A DNA stretch of 64,000 nucleotides, taken from positions 1-64,000 of the forward strand of contig NZ_JOCT01000015.1 of NCBI RefSeq assembly GCF_000717875.1. Reading direction: 5' to 3'. The position numbers were made by a program, and so were the translations under genes. The notes under the pieces are model-generated. The model did no database searches, had not been told where the DNA came from, and saw only the letters and a list, made by a program, of their open reading frames with translations. Below, piece after piece: positions 1 to 9,287 of this stretch. The DNA is from Streptomyces sp. NRRL S-455 (lineage in GTDB: Bacteria; Actinomycetota; Actinomycetes; Streptomycetales; Streptomycetaceae). Numbering within the stretch: the stretch's first letter is position 1; the number at the start of each line of letters is the position of its first letter.

Positions 1-278
1 GCCCGGGCGGGGCCGGGGGCCCGGGCGGGGCCGGGGGCCCAGGCGGGGCGGTAGGCCCGGGCGAGGCCGATGGGCTGTGCGAGGCCGCAGGCCCAGGCGA
101 GTCGGCAGGCTCAGACGAGGCCGGGAGCCCAGGCGAGTCGGTAGGCCCAGACGAGGCCGCAGGCCCAGACGAGGCCGATGGACTACGCGAGGCCGCAGGC
201 CCAGACGATGCCGGGGGCCTGGGCGAGGCCGATGGGCTGCGCGAGGCCGCAGGCCCAGGCGAGCTCGATGGGCTGTGC
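1..278 (-). repeat. 18-bp tandem repeat, about 15 copies
   Basis: An 18-bp period is kept without slippage from base 1 to 278. Units start at 63, 81, 99 and so on up to 261; typical units read gaggccgcaggcccagac or gaggccgatgggctgtgc. Bases 1-62 hold GC-richer versions with the same period. Because 18 is a multiple of three, the array stays in frame in the leftward gene that contains it and gives a hexapeptide repeat of the Ser-Gly-Pro-Ala-Ala-Ser and Ser-Pro-Ser-Ala-Ser kind. The array continues past the left edge, so its full copy number is unknown. Confidence 0.9.
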
Positions 279-1204
279 GTGGTGGCGGGCCGGCGTGGGC
301 GGTGGGGCCGGCGGGCCGCGTGACCGGGATGGCGGGGGCGTACGTGGTCCACGACGGCCAGGCCCGCGCGGATCAGCGCCGCCGGTACGACCAGCAGGAC
401 GAGGCCCCAGAACAGGGTGACGCCCCACGGGCGGCCCACGCCCCAGGGGTGCTCGGCGAGGATCTTGCCGCCGTACTTCAGGGACACGGTGTAGTCGCCG
501 TGCGCCCCACCCGCGAGCGCCACGGGAAGCTCGATCCGCGCCTTCCCGCCGGGCCGGATCGTGCCGCGCCACCGCTGGTCCTGCCACTGCGGGGCGAACA
601 CGCCGTGGGAGGTGCCGACCTGGAAGACGGGGTCCTTCACGGGGGACGTCCCGACGTTGCCGACGGTGACCTCGAGGGTCCTGGCGGGCGGGGAGCCGAA
701 CCAGGTCAGCAGCCCGTCCGCGCCGCGCAGCCGGGTGTCCGCGAGCAGGGACAGCCGACCGCCCGCCCGGTCCGCGGGCAGCGGCTCGACCGCGTGCCCG
801 GCGACCTGAAAGGCCGTGTCGGTTTCGGCCTTGGCCCCCGTCGCCGTCTCCACGTGCACCACGCAGGGGCACGGCACGGGCGGCTCCACGACGGGCAGTT
901 CGCGGCGGAAGCGCCCCTCGGCGTCGGTGGTGACGGCCCGGCCGTCGGCGTTGGCGCAGGAGTTGGTACCGCCGGTCACGCCCCGGGACGGCTCGGCCTG
1001 CCCGCAGACCAGCAACGTCAGGACGGCTCGTGGCCGCCAGCCGCTGCCGGTGACGGTGACCGAACCGCCCGTCCCGGCCTGCTCCTTGGAAACCTCGACG
1101 ACGGGCCGGTCCGCCCCCTGGACGGCCCCGGCCCCGGCGAGACCCAGCAGGAGCGCCAGCAGGACCGGCAGCGACAGGTGGGACACACGGGCTGCGCAGG
1201 GCAT
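2..1204 (-). CDS. Secreted, membrane-anchored Ig-like protein with Pro/Ser/Ala repeat tail (3' end outside window)
   Basis: The frame is open from an ATG at 1204 to the left edge (401 codons visible, no stop). A GGAG six bases upstream supports the start. Residues 1-30 form a signal peptide. Residues 35-135 look like a neocarzinostatin-type Ig fold (VTVTGSGW, with Cys67, Cys83, Cys112 and Cys114). A second beta-rich region at about 140-250 is followed by a single membrane segment at about 260-284. The remainder is basic and then becomes the repeat encoded by the 18-bp array. The layout suggests an extracytoplasmic domain held by one helix, with a low-complexity tail on the inner side. Function is unknown; binding of a ligand or partner outside the cell is only an inference. 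The gene lies 309 bp downstream of the LPQTG gene, in the same direction. Confidence 0.8.
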   Translation of the reverse strand, partial: MPCAARVSHLSLPVLLALLLGLAGAGAVQGADRPVVEVSKEQAGTGGSVTVTGSGWRPRAVLTLLVCGQAEPSRGVTGGTNSCANADGRAVTTDAEGRFRRELPVVEPPVPCPCVVHVETATGAKAETDTAFQVAGHAVEPLPADRAGGRLSLLADTRLRGADGLLTWFGSPPARTLEVTVGNVGTSPVKDPVFQVGTSHGVFAPQWQDQRWRGTIRPGGKARIELPVALAGGAHGDYTVSLKYGGKILAEHPWGVGRPWGVTLFWGLVLLVVPAALIRAGLAVVDHVRPRHPGHAARRPHRPRRPATTHSPSSSPGPAASRSPSASPRPPASSGPAASRSPSASSGPAASSGPTDSPGLPASSEPADSPGPAASHSPSASPGPTAPPGPPAPPGPPAPPG

Positions 1205-1513
1205 CGGCTGCTCCAGCGGTCGGGGCGGACGTGCGGATCGCACCGGCGGGCCGCACGCCCTCCGGTGAGCGTGCGAACGGCGTCAGCGGGTCAGCGGTCG
1301 TCGGGCATGCCCACGGCGGGCGCGCTCAGCGACACCCGCTCGGCCTACGGCATCGGCCGCCCGGGCAACCGTCCCGGCAGGCGGTTCGAAGCCCGGCGGC
1401 ACGAGCCGCCCATCGGGTGGGCCTGTGACATCAGCGGCTCCGGCTGCCGTCCTCGGGGCGGACGTGTCGCCCGGCGGCTTCAGCAGTCGCCGGTGCCCTG
1501 TCCCGGGCCGGCC
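1205..1513. other. Gap between two leftward genes, nothing recognised
   Basis: These 309 bases separate the LPQTG protein gene from the Ig-like gene downstream. The only recognisable signal is the GGAG ribosome site just above position 1204. I see no convincing promoter, strong hairpin or supported reading frame. Confidence 0.5.
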
Positions 1514-2221
1514 TCAGCGGGTTTCCCCGGCACCCCCATGGCGCCGTGTCAGCCACAGCGCGCCCGCCGCGCCCACGAGCAGGACGGTTCCGCCGAGTGT
1601 GCCGAGGGCGACGGCCGAGTCCTCGGGGCCGGTCTGCGGGAGCTCGGCGCCGCCGTCGGATCCGGAGCCCGAGCCGCCGCCCGGAGTGGAGCCGGTGGTG
1701 GTGCCGCCGCTCGCGGCCGTGACGTCCAGGGCCAGTGAGGGGCCCGGGTCGTTCGTCGGGGTGCAGGTGGTCGTCGTGCCGAGCGCCTTGATGGTGAGCA
1801 CGCCGGCCGTGAAGGTGACCTTGCCGCTCTTCTTCGGCGTGTACGTCCCGCTCAGGTCGTTGATCTTGATCGGGGTGTTGGCCGGAATGGCGGCGTCATT
1901 GGCGGGGCCGGTCACCGTCAGGGTGCCGCTGGCGGCGCCGCCCAGGGCGATGGTGGCACTCGGTGTCATGGCGCCCTTGCCCAGTTCGACCGGGCTGGAG
2001 GAGACGCCCTTCTGCCAGGACATGGTGATCCGGTAGCCGTTGCCGTTCTTGACGCTCTTGATGTCGATGGGCGAGACGGCGCTCTTGTCGCCGATCGGCG
2101 TCTTGCACTGGTAGTTGACGTCGACGACCTCGGCCCGGGCCATGGGGGCGGCCATCAACACCGCCGAGCCGGCCAGGGCCACGGCGGACGCGAGCGCGGC
2201 GGTTCGATTCCGGTACGACAC
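1514..2221 (-). CDS. LPQTG-anchored secreted protein
   Basis: A 235-residue protein starting with GTG at 2221, preceded by GGGGAG eight bases upstream. Residues 1-30 are a typical signal peptide ending near ARA-EV. The mature part (about 31-165) is a beta-rich domain beginning with a YQCKTP motif; its two cysteines are at the start and near the end and could form a disulfide. This resembles secreted actinomycete domains of unknown function. A Gly/Ser/Thr linker leads to LPQTG at about residue 195, then a hydrophobic helix and a basic tail, the full sorting signal of a sortase substrate. It is therefore probably linked covalently to peptidoglycan or pilus-like material. No sortase gene is in the window. 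Confidence 0.85.
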   Translation of the reverse strand: MSYRNRTAALASAVALAGSAVLMAAPMARAEVVDVNYQCKTPIGDKSAVSPIDIKSVKNGNGYRITMSWQKGVSSSPVELGKGAMTPSATIALGGAASGTLTVTGPANDAAIPANTPIKINDLSGTYTPKKSGKVTFTAGVLTIKALGTTTTCTPTNDPGPSLALDVTAASGGTTTGSTPGGGSGSGSDGGAELPQTGPEDSAVALGTLGGTVLLVGAAGALWLTRRHGGAGETR

Positions 2222-2642
2222 GGTGCCGCTCCCCTTCCTTTTCCTGACGGCACATCAGATCGAGCCGTCAAGGTACGCCTGGGGCCTTGAGGAGGGAAGA
2301 CATGGTGCGGGCCGGATCTGCGGCGTCCTGCGTGGGCGTGAGTGATGCGCGAGGGGATGCGCGGCGGGCGTTCCGTGGGGTCGTCACCCGGACAGCCGAG
2401 GCGGTGGCCACCGAGAATGCCGGGCGGCATCGGCCGGCCTGAGCAGGGACAGGCCCGGCGAGGCATGAGCCGACGGGCAGCGAGAGGGGCCAGGGCGGCA
2501 GTCAGGAGGCCCGGTGGTTCATCGGCCGGGCCGGTTGCCGCGAGGGCCTGGGGGAACCCGGGGGGCCGGAGGGGGACAGGGGTGGGCCTGGGGCCGAGCC
2601 CGGGCGGCCCCGGAAAGGGAACTTATACGGCTCCCCATCCGA
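2222..2642. other. Gap with a leader hairpin, no gene
   Basis: A 421-base stretch between prsI and the LPQTG gene. It holds the ribosome site of the LPQTG gene and an inverted repeat, CCTGACGGC at 2243-2251 against GCCGTCAAGG at 2264-2273, which would lie in that gene's leader. GC-rich runs around 2560-2620 may contain a terminator for prsI but no clean stem is visible. No reading frame here is convincing. Confidence 0.5.
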
Positions 2643-3197
2643 TCACGCGGGAGCGCCCAGCTCCGCCCACACCGTCTTGCCGGCCACTCCCGGCGTGCGG
2701 ACGACGCCCCAGTCGAGGCACAGTCGCTGGACGATGAACATGCCGTGCCCGCCCGGCCGGCCCGCGCGGTGCGGCGTGCGAGGTGCCGGCTGGCCCGTGC
2801 CGCGGTCGGCGACCTCGATGCGGATCACCTTGTTGTCGCAGGTGATGAACAGCTGGTCCGGCCCTCCGGCGTGCAGGCAGGCATTGGTGACCAGCTCGGA
2901 GACGACGAGCAGCACGTCCTCGGCGGCGGCCCGCTGATCAGCGGAGGCGGCCGGCAGCCAGCCCCACGCGTACAGCGCCTGGCGGGTGAAGTCGCGGGCG
3001 AGCGGAACGACACCGCTCTCCTCGTCGAAGCTCAGCCGGCGCACCTGCCGGCCCCCCGGCGGCGCCGCGGCTCCGGACGGCGCGGCCACGCCCTCGCCGG
3101 ACGCACCGGCCGCCGGTACTCCACCCTCGGACGCCCCGGAAGCGCCGCTGGGCTCCGGCCCGCGGTCGCCCGGCGAGTAGGGCCGGGTGGTGCTCAT
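2643..3197 (-). CDS. prsI: Anti-sigma factor, RsbW-like HATPase (PrsI)
   Basis: A 184-residue protein with a GHKL-type ATP-binding fold: N-box ELVTNACLHA at 101-110, DRGTG at 131-135 and GGHGMFIV at 149-156. Residues 1-55 are a Pro/Gly/Ala-rich extension. RsbW/SpoIIAB-type proteins bind a SigB-family sigma factor and phosphorylate a serine on the anti-anti-sigma factor. Both partners lie next door (arsI upstream, sigI divergent). In S. coelicolor the equivalent set is named prsI (anti-sigma), arsI (anti-anti-sigma) and sigI, so the assignment rests on motif plus context. The 242-base gap after arsI leaves open whether it has its own promoter. Confidence 0.88.
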   Translation of the reverse strand: MSTTRPYSPGDRGPEPSGASGASEGGVPAAGASGEGVAAPSGAAAPPGGRQVRRLSFDEESGVVPLARDFTRQALYAWGWLPAASADQRAAAEDVLLVVSELVTNACLHAGGPDQLFITCDNKVIRIEVADRGTGQPAPRTPHRAGRPGGHGMFIVQRLCLDWGVVRTPGVAGKTVWAELGAPA

Positions 3198-3439
3198 CAG
3201 CGCTTCACCTCACCGATTCACCAGTTCACGATGGAAAAACGTCAGTACACAGTCAGTACGCAGTGGGCGGCACGTCGGTTTCACGGCGCCCCCGCCACCC
3301 CGGCAGCCGACAGGTTCAGGATGTCTCCTGCCCGGGCGGACCGGCAGAACACCCCTGTATTCCGCACAGAGCGCATGAGGGGGGTGGGACACCGGTCACA
3401 GAGGGATGGCCGAGGCTCGGCGCGCCGACGCACCGCCGG

Positions 3440-3817
3440 TCAGCCCGACTCGTCGGCCAGCGCCGCCTCGAGCGTGTCATGGACACTGAAGACCGCATCC
3501 GCGCCCGTAATCTCGAACACACGTGCCACTACGGGCTGCATTCCGGCGAGCGTCACACCTCCACCGGCGGCCTCGGCCTTCAGTCGCGCCCCGAGGAGCA
3601 CGTTGAGCCCCGTCGAGTCGCAGAACTCCAGGCGCGCGCAGTCGATCACCAGGCGCTTGAAACCCTTGGCGAGGCAGTCCTCGAGCGGCTCGCGCAACAG
3701 ATCGGCGGTGTGGTGATCCAATTCACCCGCCGGGGTCACGACGGCACTAGAGCCCTCTTCCCGCACCTCGACCAGAAGCCGGCCAGACTGTGCGCTGCCG
3801 ACCGTCCCGCGGTCCAT
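3440..3817 (-). CDS. arsI: Anti-anti-sigma factor, STAS domain (ArsI)
   Basis: A 125-residue single STAS domain of the SpoIIAA/RsbV family. The conserved DSTG motif is at 67-70, so Ser68 is the expected phosphorylation site for the neighbouring kinase-type anti-sigma factor. Unphosphorylated protein should capture PrsI and release SigI. The gene begins with ATG at 3817 and diverges from sigI; the 250 bases between them must hold both promoters. prsI follows in the same direction after 242 bases. Length and motif are ordinary for the family. Confidence 0.9.
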   Translation of the reverse strand: MDRGTVGSAQSGRLLVEVREEGSSAVVTPAGELDHHTADLLREPLEDCLAKGFKRLVIDCARLEFCDSTGLNVLLGARLKAEAAGGGVTLAGMQPVVARVFEITGADAVFSVHDTLEAALADESG

Positions 3818-4067
3818 GCCGTCTCTCTCTCCCGACCTCGTGGCTGTTGCTGACGCCCTCGAACACTACGCCTTCCTGACGCACTCCGACACCCGAACAA
3901 CCGCACACAAACGGACATATGCCTACAGAACGCACTTGCGGTGGGCTCCGGAAAGCGGGTAGGCCTAGTAAGGACACGTAACCGACACGGCCGGCTTTGG
4001 AGGCGCCGCACACCGCAGTGCACGTACTGGCCCCGGCAGCCATATGCCGAGAACGATGGAGGACATC

Positions 4068-4982
4068 ATGTCACCCCGGCTCGACGGATCGCGTACCCAC
4101 AAAGCGACGTCGACACCCCCTCCGGAACATCTGGATCCCATCGAGCAGGACGAGATGCTCGTCACACAGGACACGCTTCTCGCCGGACTTCCGGACATTC
4201 CCCCGTACGAGGAAGTCGACGCGGTCGACGCACGGGCTCTGTCCAAGACCCTCTTCGAGCGCCTGGAGGCGCTGGAGGAAGGCACGCACGAGTACTCGTA
4301 CGTCCGCAACACGCTCGTCGAACTGAACCTCGCGCTGGTCAAGTTCGCCGCCTCCCGGTTCCGCTCCCGCAGCGAGCCGATGGAGGACATCATCCAGGTC
4401 GGCACCATCGGCCTGATCAAGGCGATCGACCGCTTCGAACTTTCCCGGGGTGTCGAGTTCCCCACGTTCGCGATGCCGACCATCGTCGGCGAGATCAAGC
4501 GCTTCTTCCGTGACACCTCGTGGTCCGTGCGCGTTCCGCGGCGGCTCCAGGAGCTCCGGCTCGACCTGGCCAAGGCCGGTGACGAGCTGGCCCAGAAGCT
4601 CGACCGGGCCCCGACGGTGGCCGAACTGGCCGAGCGGCTGGGCATCTCCAACGACGAGGTCGTCGAGGGCATGGCCGCGTCGAACGCCTACACCGCCTCC
4701 TCGCTGGACGCCCAGCCGGAGGAGGACGACTCCGAGGGCGCGCTCGCGGACCGCATCGGCTACGAGGACCACGGGCTCGAAGGCATCGAGTACGTCGAGT
4801 CGTTGAAGCCGCTGATCGCGGAACTCCCGCCGCGCGACCGGAAGATCCTGTCGCTGCGCTTCGTCGCGGGCATGACCCAGTCGGAGATCGGCGAGGAACT
4901 GGGCATCTCCCAGATGCACGTGTCGCGTCTGCTGTCGCGGACGCTGGTGCGGCTGCGCAAGGGGCTGACCGTCGACGAGTGA
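4068..4982 (+). CDS. sigI: SigB/SigF-type RNA polymerase sigma factor (SigI)
   Basis: A sigma-70 family factor of the SigB/F/G group. Region 2 contains MEDIIQVGTIGLIKAIDRFE, region 3 follows, and region 4 ends in the helix-turn-helix MTQSEIGEELGISQMHVSRL. ATG codons exist at 4044, 4056 and 4068. I chose 4068 because GGAGG sits five bases upstream of it, giving 304 residues. Starting at 4044 would add eight. Factors of this group direct stress or developmental regulons and are held by anti-sigma factors; arsI and prsI are divergent neighbours. In S. coelicolor the orthologous factor is linked to osmotic stress. A GC-rich hairpin follows at 5008-5033. Confidence 0.9.
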   Translation: MSPRLDGSRTHKATSTPPPEHLDPIEQDEMLVTQDTLLAGLPDIPPYEEVDAVDARALSKTLFERLEALEEGTHEYSYVRNTLVELNLALVKFAASRFRSRSEPMEDIIQVGTIGLIKAIDRFELSRGVEFPTFAMPTIVGEIKRFFRDTSWSVRVPRRLQELRLDLAKAGDELAQKLDRAPTVAELAERLGISNDEVVEGMAASNAYTASSLDAQPEEDDSEGALADRIGYEDHGLEGIEYVESLKPLIAELPPRDRKILSLRFVAGMTQSEIGEELGISQMHVSRLLSRTLVRLRKGLTVDE

Positions 4983-5007
4983 TCCTCACCGGGTGATCGT
5001 GTCCTTC

Positions 5008-5033
5008 GGGGGCGGGCCTCAGGGCCCGCCCCC
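5008..5033. terminator. GC hairpin between sigI and the leftward hut operon
   Basis: GGGGGCGGGCC at 5008-5018 pairs with GGCCCGCCCCC at 5023-5033. It lies 26 bases after the sigI stop and 25 bases before the convergent membrane gene, so it can serve both directions. There is no T-tract, as is usual in this genus. Confidence 0.75.
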
Positions 5034-5057
5034 CAGGCGCGTGCCGTGAGGGGACGC

Positions 5058-5378
5058 TCAGGAGTTGAGGACCAGCGCGGTCGTCGGGACGAGCGGGGCC
5101 GCCAGGCTCAGCAGCCAGTAGGTGCGCGGAGCGAGTGACGTCCGGCGCCGGAGCGGCAGGTTGGCGAGCCACCAGATCAGGCCGTACAGCGTGACCACGG
5201 GGACGACGATCAGGAGCCACAGGGCCATGCCGTCGTTCTCGGTCGGTTCCCGCACGGTCCAGCCCAGCTCGGCGAGCGGCCAGTTCACCGCGAGGTACCA
5301 CAGCAGCCAGTACGGCACCACGCCCGGGATCCCGAGCAGCAGGTTCACCAGGAGCGGTGCCGACCAGTGCCTGGCCAT
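5058..5378 (-). CDS. Small membrane protein at the end of the hut operon
   Basis: A 106-residue protein with three hydrophobic segments, at about 8-30, 52-70 and 84-104. The start is ATG at 5378. The same frame stays open further upstream, but that extension is Arg/Pro-rich with no membrane character, so I left it out. It begins 65 bases after the hutI stop in the same direction and is probably the last gene of that transcript. No family is recognised. A role in histidine or glutamate uptake is possible from position alone but has no sequence support. Confidence 0.75.
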   Translation of the reverse strand: MARHWSAPLLVNLLLGIPGVVPYWLLWYLAVNWPLAELGWTVREPTENDGMALWLLIVVPVVTLYGLIWWLANLPLRRRTSLAPRTYWLLSLAAPLVPTTALVLNS

Positions 5379-5443
5379 CCGTCCCCGCCTCCCCGTGGCG
5401 CCGGTCGTCCCGGCGCGACACCGCGTTGTCGCGGAGCCGCTGG

Positions 5444-6658
5444 TCACACTACGCGCTCTCCGCGCCGCCACACCCCGCTGACGAGCGGAACGCCGGGCCG
5501 GTAGGCCAGGTGCACATGGCTCGGGGCGTCGAGGAGCGTCAGGTCGGCGTACGTGCCCGGGGTGAGGCGGCCGATGTCGTCGCGCCGGAGCGCGGCCGCC
5601 CCGCCCGCCGTGGCCGCCCACACCGCCTCATCAGGGGTCATGCCCATGTCCCGTACGGCGAGCGCGATGCAGAACGGGACGGAAGAGGTGAAGGACGAGC
5701 CGGGGTTGCAGTCGGTGGAGAGCGCCACGGTGACGCCCGCGTCGAGGAGGCGGCGGGCGTCCGGCCACTCGGCGCGGGTGGAGAACTCCGCGCCGGGGAG
5801 GAGCGTGGCGACCGTCCGGCTGTTCGCCAGGGCGTCCACGTCCGCGTCGGTCAGGTGGGTGCAGTGGTCGGCGCTGGCCGCGTCGAGTTCGACGGCGAGC
5901 CGCACGCCCGGCCCGTACGAGAGCTGGTTGGCGTGGACCCGGGGGTGCAGGCCGCGCGCCTTGCCCGCGGTGAGGATCGCGCGGGCCTGGTCGCCGTCGA
6001 AGGCGCCCTTCTCGCAGAAGACGTCGATCCAGCGGGCGTGAGGTGCGCAGGCGTCGAGCATCTCGCCGGTGACCAGGGCGACGTAGCCGGCCGGGTCCTC
6101 GGCGAACTCGGGGGCGACGATGTGGGCGCCGAGGAAGGTGACTTCGTCGGTGTGGCGGGCGGCGATGCGCAGCGCTCGGGACTCGTCGTGGGCGGTGAGG
6201 CCGTAGCCGGACTTCGTCTCGAAGGTGGTGGTGCCCTGGCGGAGGGCTTCGGCGAGGTAACGGGTGACGTTGGCTTCGAGTTCCTCGTCGCCGGCCGCCC
6301 GCGTGGCCGCGACCGTGGTGCGGATGCCTCCCGCGCTGTACGGCCGGCCCGACATACGGGCGTTGAACTCCTGTGTCCGGTCGCCCGCGAAGACCAGGTG
6401 GGAGTGGCTGTCGACGAAACCGGGGACGACCGCCCGGCCGCCCGCGTCGACCCGATTGTCAGTGGCGGGTGCTTTGCTTTGATCACCGGTCCACGCGATG
6501 CGGTCGCCCTCGAAGACGACGGCCGCGTCCTGGATCAGTCCGAGGGGTGATCCGTCACCGGAGTGGGGGTCGTTGGTGACCAGGGCGGCGATGTTGGTGA
6601 TGAGCGTGCTTGCGGTGCTCGCGGAGCGGGCGGGGCTGACGGTCGTCGCGTTGCTCAT
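5444..6658 (-). CDS. hutI: Imidazolonepropionase
   Basis: A 404-residue amidohydrolase-superfamily enzyme that hydrolyses 4-imidazolone-5-propanoate to N-formimidoyl-L-glutamate, the third step of histidine degradation. The metal-binding motif [12 protein letters not shown] lies near residue 75. [11 protein letters not shown], the downstream SADHCTHL and the ALSTDCNPG motif are typical of HutI. The start is ATG at 6658 with AAGGA upstream. It is the fourth enzyme gene of the cluster, 77 bases after hutF, and length is normal. Confidence 0.95.
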   Translation of the reverse strand: MSNATTVSPARSASTASTLITNIAALVTNDPHSGDGSPLGLIQDAAVVFEGDRIAWTGDQSKAPATDNRVDAGGRAVVPGFVDSHSHLVFAGDRTQEFNARMSGRPYSAGGIRTTVAATRAAGDEELEANVTRYLAEALRQGTTTFETKSGYGLTAHDESRALRIAARHTDEVTFLGAHIVAPEFAEDPAGYVALVTGEMLDACAPHARWIDVFCEKGAFDGDQARAILTAGKARGLHPRVHANQLSYGPGVRLAVELDAASADHCTHLTDADVDALANSRTVATLLPGAEFSTRAEWPDARRLLDAGVTVALSTDCNPGSSFTSSVPFCIALAVRDMGMTPDEAVWAATAGGAAALRRDDIGRLTPGTYADLTLLDAPSHVHLAYRPGVPLVSGVWRRGERVV

Positions 6659-6735
6659 GGCGTCCTTGGTGGCCTGGTCGGCGGTCGGTTCGGATTCGGG
6701 GTCGGAGGGGGGCCGCGCGGGTGGGTGGTCCCGGA

Positions 6736-8073
6736 TCATCCGCGCAGGACTGCGAGGGCGTCCGCGAGGGCCCGAGGCACATCCGGTACGAGGGAGTGCG
6801 TCCCGTCCCGTACGACGTGCCGGCCTGCCACGACCGTATGCGACACGTCTGCTGCCGACGCGGCGAATACGGCCGTCTCGGCCCCGAGCCGCGGAAGCGG
6901 CCCAGCCGTTCTGACCGAGTCGAGCGCGATCGTCGTGAAGTCGGCGAGCGCGCCGGGCTCCAGGGCGCCGGCGTCCGCCCAGCCGAGGGCGGCGTGCCCG
7001 TCCGCCGAGGCCGCCCGCAGCAGTGCGGCCGCCGTCCAGTGGCCTCGGGTCCGGGTGCGCAGCCGCTCGTTCAGCTCCATGGCCCGGGCCTCTTCGAACA
7101 GGTCGATCACGGCGTGGCTGTCGGAGCCGAGGGAGAGCGGGGAGCCCTCGTTCTGGAGGGCGACGGCCGGTCCGATGCCGTCCGCCAGGTCGCGCTCGGT
7201 GGTCGGGCACATGCAGGTGCCGGTGCCGCTGCCGCCGATGAGGGAGATGTCCTCGGCGGTGAGGTGGGTGTTGTGGACGCCGGTGGTGCGCGGCCCGAGC
7301 ACACCGTGCAGGGCGAGGAGCTGCGTCGGGGTGCAGCCGTGGATCTCCAGGCACGCCTCGTTCTCGGCGGTCTGCTCGGAGAGGTGCACATGGAGCGGGG
7401 CCCGCCGCTCCTCGGCCCACCGCGCCACGGTCGCCAGCTGGTCGGCGGGCACGGCCCGTACGGAGTGGACGGCCGCTCCGATCCGCGCGTGATCCCGTTC
7501 CTTGAGAACTGAACAGCGTTCCGCCCAGGAGTCCGCCGTGCCGTCGGAGAAGCGGAGCTGGTGGGCGGTGGGCGGCTGCCCGAAGCCGGAGGAGAGGTAG
7601 GCGGTGTCGAGGAGGGTGATGCGGATGCCGGCTTCGGCGGCGGCCGCGATGAGGGCCTCGCCCATCGCGTTGGGGTCGGCGTAGTGGGTGCCGCCGGGGG
7701 CGTGGTGGACGTAGTGGAACTCGCCGACCGCCGTGACGCCGGCCAGGGCCATCTCGGCGTACACGGCGCGGGCCAGGGCGTGGTAGGTGTCCGGGGTGAG
7801 CCGGGCGGCCGTGGCGTACATGACCTCGCGCCAGGTCCAGAAGGTCCCGGAGCCGACCTGGGCGGTGCCGCGCAGGGCGCGGTGGAAGGCGTGGGAGTGG
7901 GCGTTGGCGAGGCCGGGGAGGGTGAGTCCGCGCAGGACCTCGGCGCCCGAGGGTGGTGTGTCGGCGTCCGGGCGGACGGCGGTGATGCGGCCGTCTCGGA
8001 CCTCGAGGGTCACGCCTGGCTCGACGTGTGTGCCGAGCCAGGCGTGTTCCAGCCAGTAGGTCTTCGATGTCAC
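6736..8073 (-). CDS. hutF: Formimidoylglutamate deiminase
   Basis: A 445-residue amidohydrolase that releases ammonia from N-formimidoyl-L-glutamate, giving N-formyl-L-glutamate. Metal-binding [11 protein letters not shown] is near residue 60, HVHLSEQ and VHNTHL follow, and SLGSDSHA carries the catalytic Asp. The GTG start at 8073 overlaps the stop of the upstream M20 gene by four bases (GTGA), so translation is probably coupled. Having HutF rather than formiminoglutamase means the pathway runs through formylglutamate and needs a deformylase. Confidence 0.93.
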   Translation of the reverse strand: MTSKTYWLEHAWLGTHVEPGVTLEVRDGRITAVRPDADTPPSGAEVLRGLTLPGLANAHSHAFHRALRGTAQVGSGTFWTWREVMYATAARLTPDTYHALARAVYAEMALAGVTAVGEFHYVHHAPGGTHYADPNAMGEALIAAAAEAGIRITLLDTAYLSSGFGQPPTAHQLRFSDGTADSWAERCSVLKERDHARIGAAVHSVRAVPADQLATVARWAEERRAPLHVHLSEQTAENEACLEIHGCTPTQLLALHGVLGPRTTGVHNTHLTAEDISLIGGSGTGTCMCPTTERDLADGIGPAVALQNEGSPLSLGSDSHAVIDLFEEARAMELNERLRTRTRGHWTAAALLRAASADGHAALGWADAGALEPGALADFTTIALDSVRTAGPLPRLGAETAVFAASAADVSHTVVAGRHVVRDGTHSLVPDVPRALADALAVLRG

Positions 8074-9287
8074 CGGCAGGCCAGTCCTTCCAGTACGTCG
8101 GCGAGGGCGGCGACCCCGGCCACGCAGTCGTCCTCGGTCGCGGACTCGGCCGGGGAGTGGGAGACGCCGGTGGGGTTGCGCACGAACAGCATGGCGGTCG
8201 GGATGCTCCCGGACAGGATCCCGGCGTCGTGTCCGGCGCCGGTGCCGAGGACGGGGACGGTGAGGCCGGTGTCCTTGCCGAGGATGCGGGCGAGTTCGTC
8301 GCGCAGGGCGTGGTCGAACTCGACGACGGGGGTGAACGACTCCCGGTGGACGTCGAGGTCGACGCCGTGGGCGGCGGCGTACTCCCCGGCGGCCTTCTCG
8401 ATGCCGGCGACCACGGCGTCCAGCCGGTCCTGGTCCTCGGCACGGGAGTCGAGCCAGCCGCGCACCAGGGAGGGGATCGCGTTGACGCCGTTGGGCTCGA
8501 CGGCGATCTTGCCGAAGGTGGCGACGGCACCGGCGAGTTCGGCCTCGCGGCGGGCGGCGAGGACGGTCTCGGCATAGGACAGCATGGGGTCGCGACGGTC
8601 GGCGAGCCGGGTGGTGCCGGCGTGGTTGGCCTCGCCCCGGAAATCGAACCGCCACCGGCCGTGCGGCCAGATGGCGCTGGCGATGCCGACCCGGTCGCCG
8701 GACAGGTCCAGGGCCCGGCCCTGTTCGACGTGCAGTTCCACGAAGGCGCCGATGCGGGCGAGGCGCTCGGGGTCGGGGCCGAGGGTGTCGGGGTCGTGTC
8801 CGGCGGCCTCCATGGCACGCGGCAGGGTCACGCCGTCGCCGTCGGTGAGCCGGTGCGCCTGCTCGCGGGTGAGCTGCCCGGCGGTGAGCCGGGAGCCGAC
8901 ACAGGCGAGGCCGAAGCGGGCGCCCTCCTCGTCGCCGAAGTTGACGACAGCGAGCGGCTTGGTGAAGTCCGCGCCTCTTGCGCGCAGTTCGTCGAGCGCG
9001 GCGAAGGCGGACACGACACCGAGGGGCCCGTCGAAGGCGCCCCCGTCGGGCACGGAGTCGAGGTGCGAGCCGGTGACGACGGCGTCCCCGGCGGCGGGGT
9101 CCCCGAGCCAGGCCCACTGGTTGCCGTTGCGGTCGACCTCGTAGGCCAGTCCGCGGGTCTGCGCCTGCTCCTGGAACCAGGCCCGGCACTCGCGGTCGGC
9201 CCCGGTCCAGGCGAAGCGGCGGTAGCCGCCGGAGGCGGAGCTGCGGCCGATCGGCAGCAGCTCCGCCCACATGCTGTGGAAGGTCAC
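8070..9287 (-). CDS. M20-family amidohydrolase (allantoate amidohydrolase-like), candidate formylglutamate deformylase
   Basis: A 405-residue dinuclear-metal amidohydrolase of the allantoate amidohydrolase/N-carbamoylase group. Visible ligand motifs are [35 protein letters not shown] and, near the end, AGHDAG; the dimerisation domain contains [10 protein letters not shown]. The GTG start overlaps the hutU stop by four bases and its own stop overlaps hutF by four. No HutG-type N-formylglutamate deformylase is seen in the operon, while HutF makes that substrate. I infer that this enzyme cleaves formylglutamate to glutamate and formate. Allantoate hydrolysis is the homology-based alternative, but no purine-degradation genes are nearby. 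Confidence 0.85.
   Translation of the reverse strand: MTFHSMWAELLPIGRSSASGGYRRFAWTGADRECRAWFQEQAQTRGLAYEVDRNGNQWAWLGDPAAGDAVVTGSHLDSVPDGGAFDGPLGVVSAFAALDELRARGADFTKPLAVVNFGDEEGARFGLACVGSRLTAGQLTREQAHRLTDGDGVTLPRAMEAAGHDPDTLGPDPERLARIGAFVELHVEQGRALDLSGDRVGIASAIWPHGRWRFDFRGEANHAGTTRLADRRDPMLSYAETVLAARREAELAGAVATFGKIAVEPNGVNAIPSLVRGWLDSRAEDQDRLDAVVAGIEKAAGEYAAAHGVDLDVHRESFTPVVEFDHALRDELARILGKDTGLTVPVLGTGAGHDAGILSGSIPTAMLFVRNPTGVSHSPAESATEDDCVAGVAALADVLEGLACR

Noticed and set aside
1..278. CRISPR array
   Set aside because: The units are contiguous with no spacers and encode an in-frame peptide repeat.
5444..8818. A single 1124-codon leftward frame
   Set aside because: Only its end is real (hutI from 6658). 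The earlier part is the wrong frame over hutF and the M20 gene.
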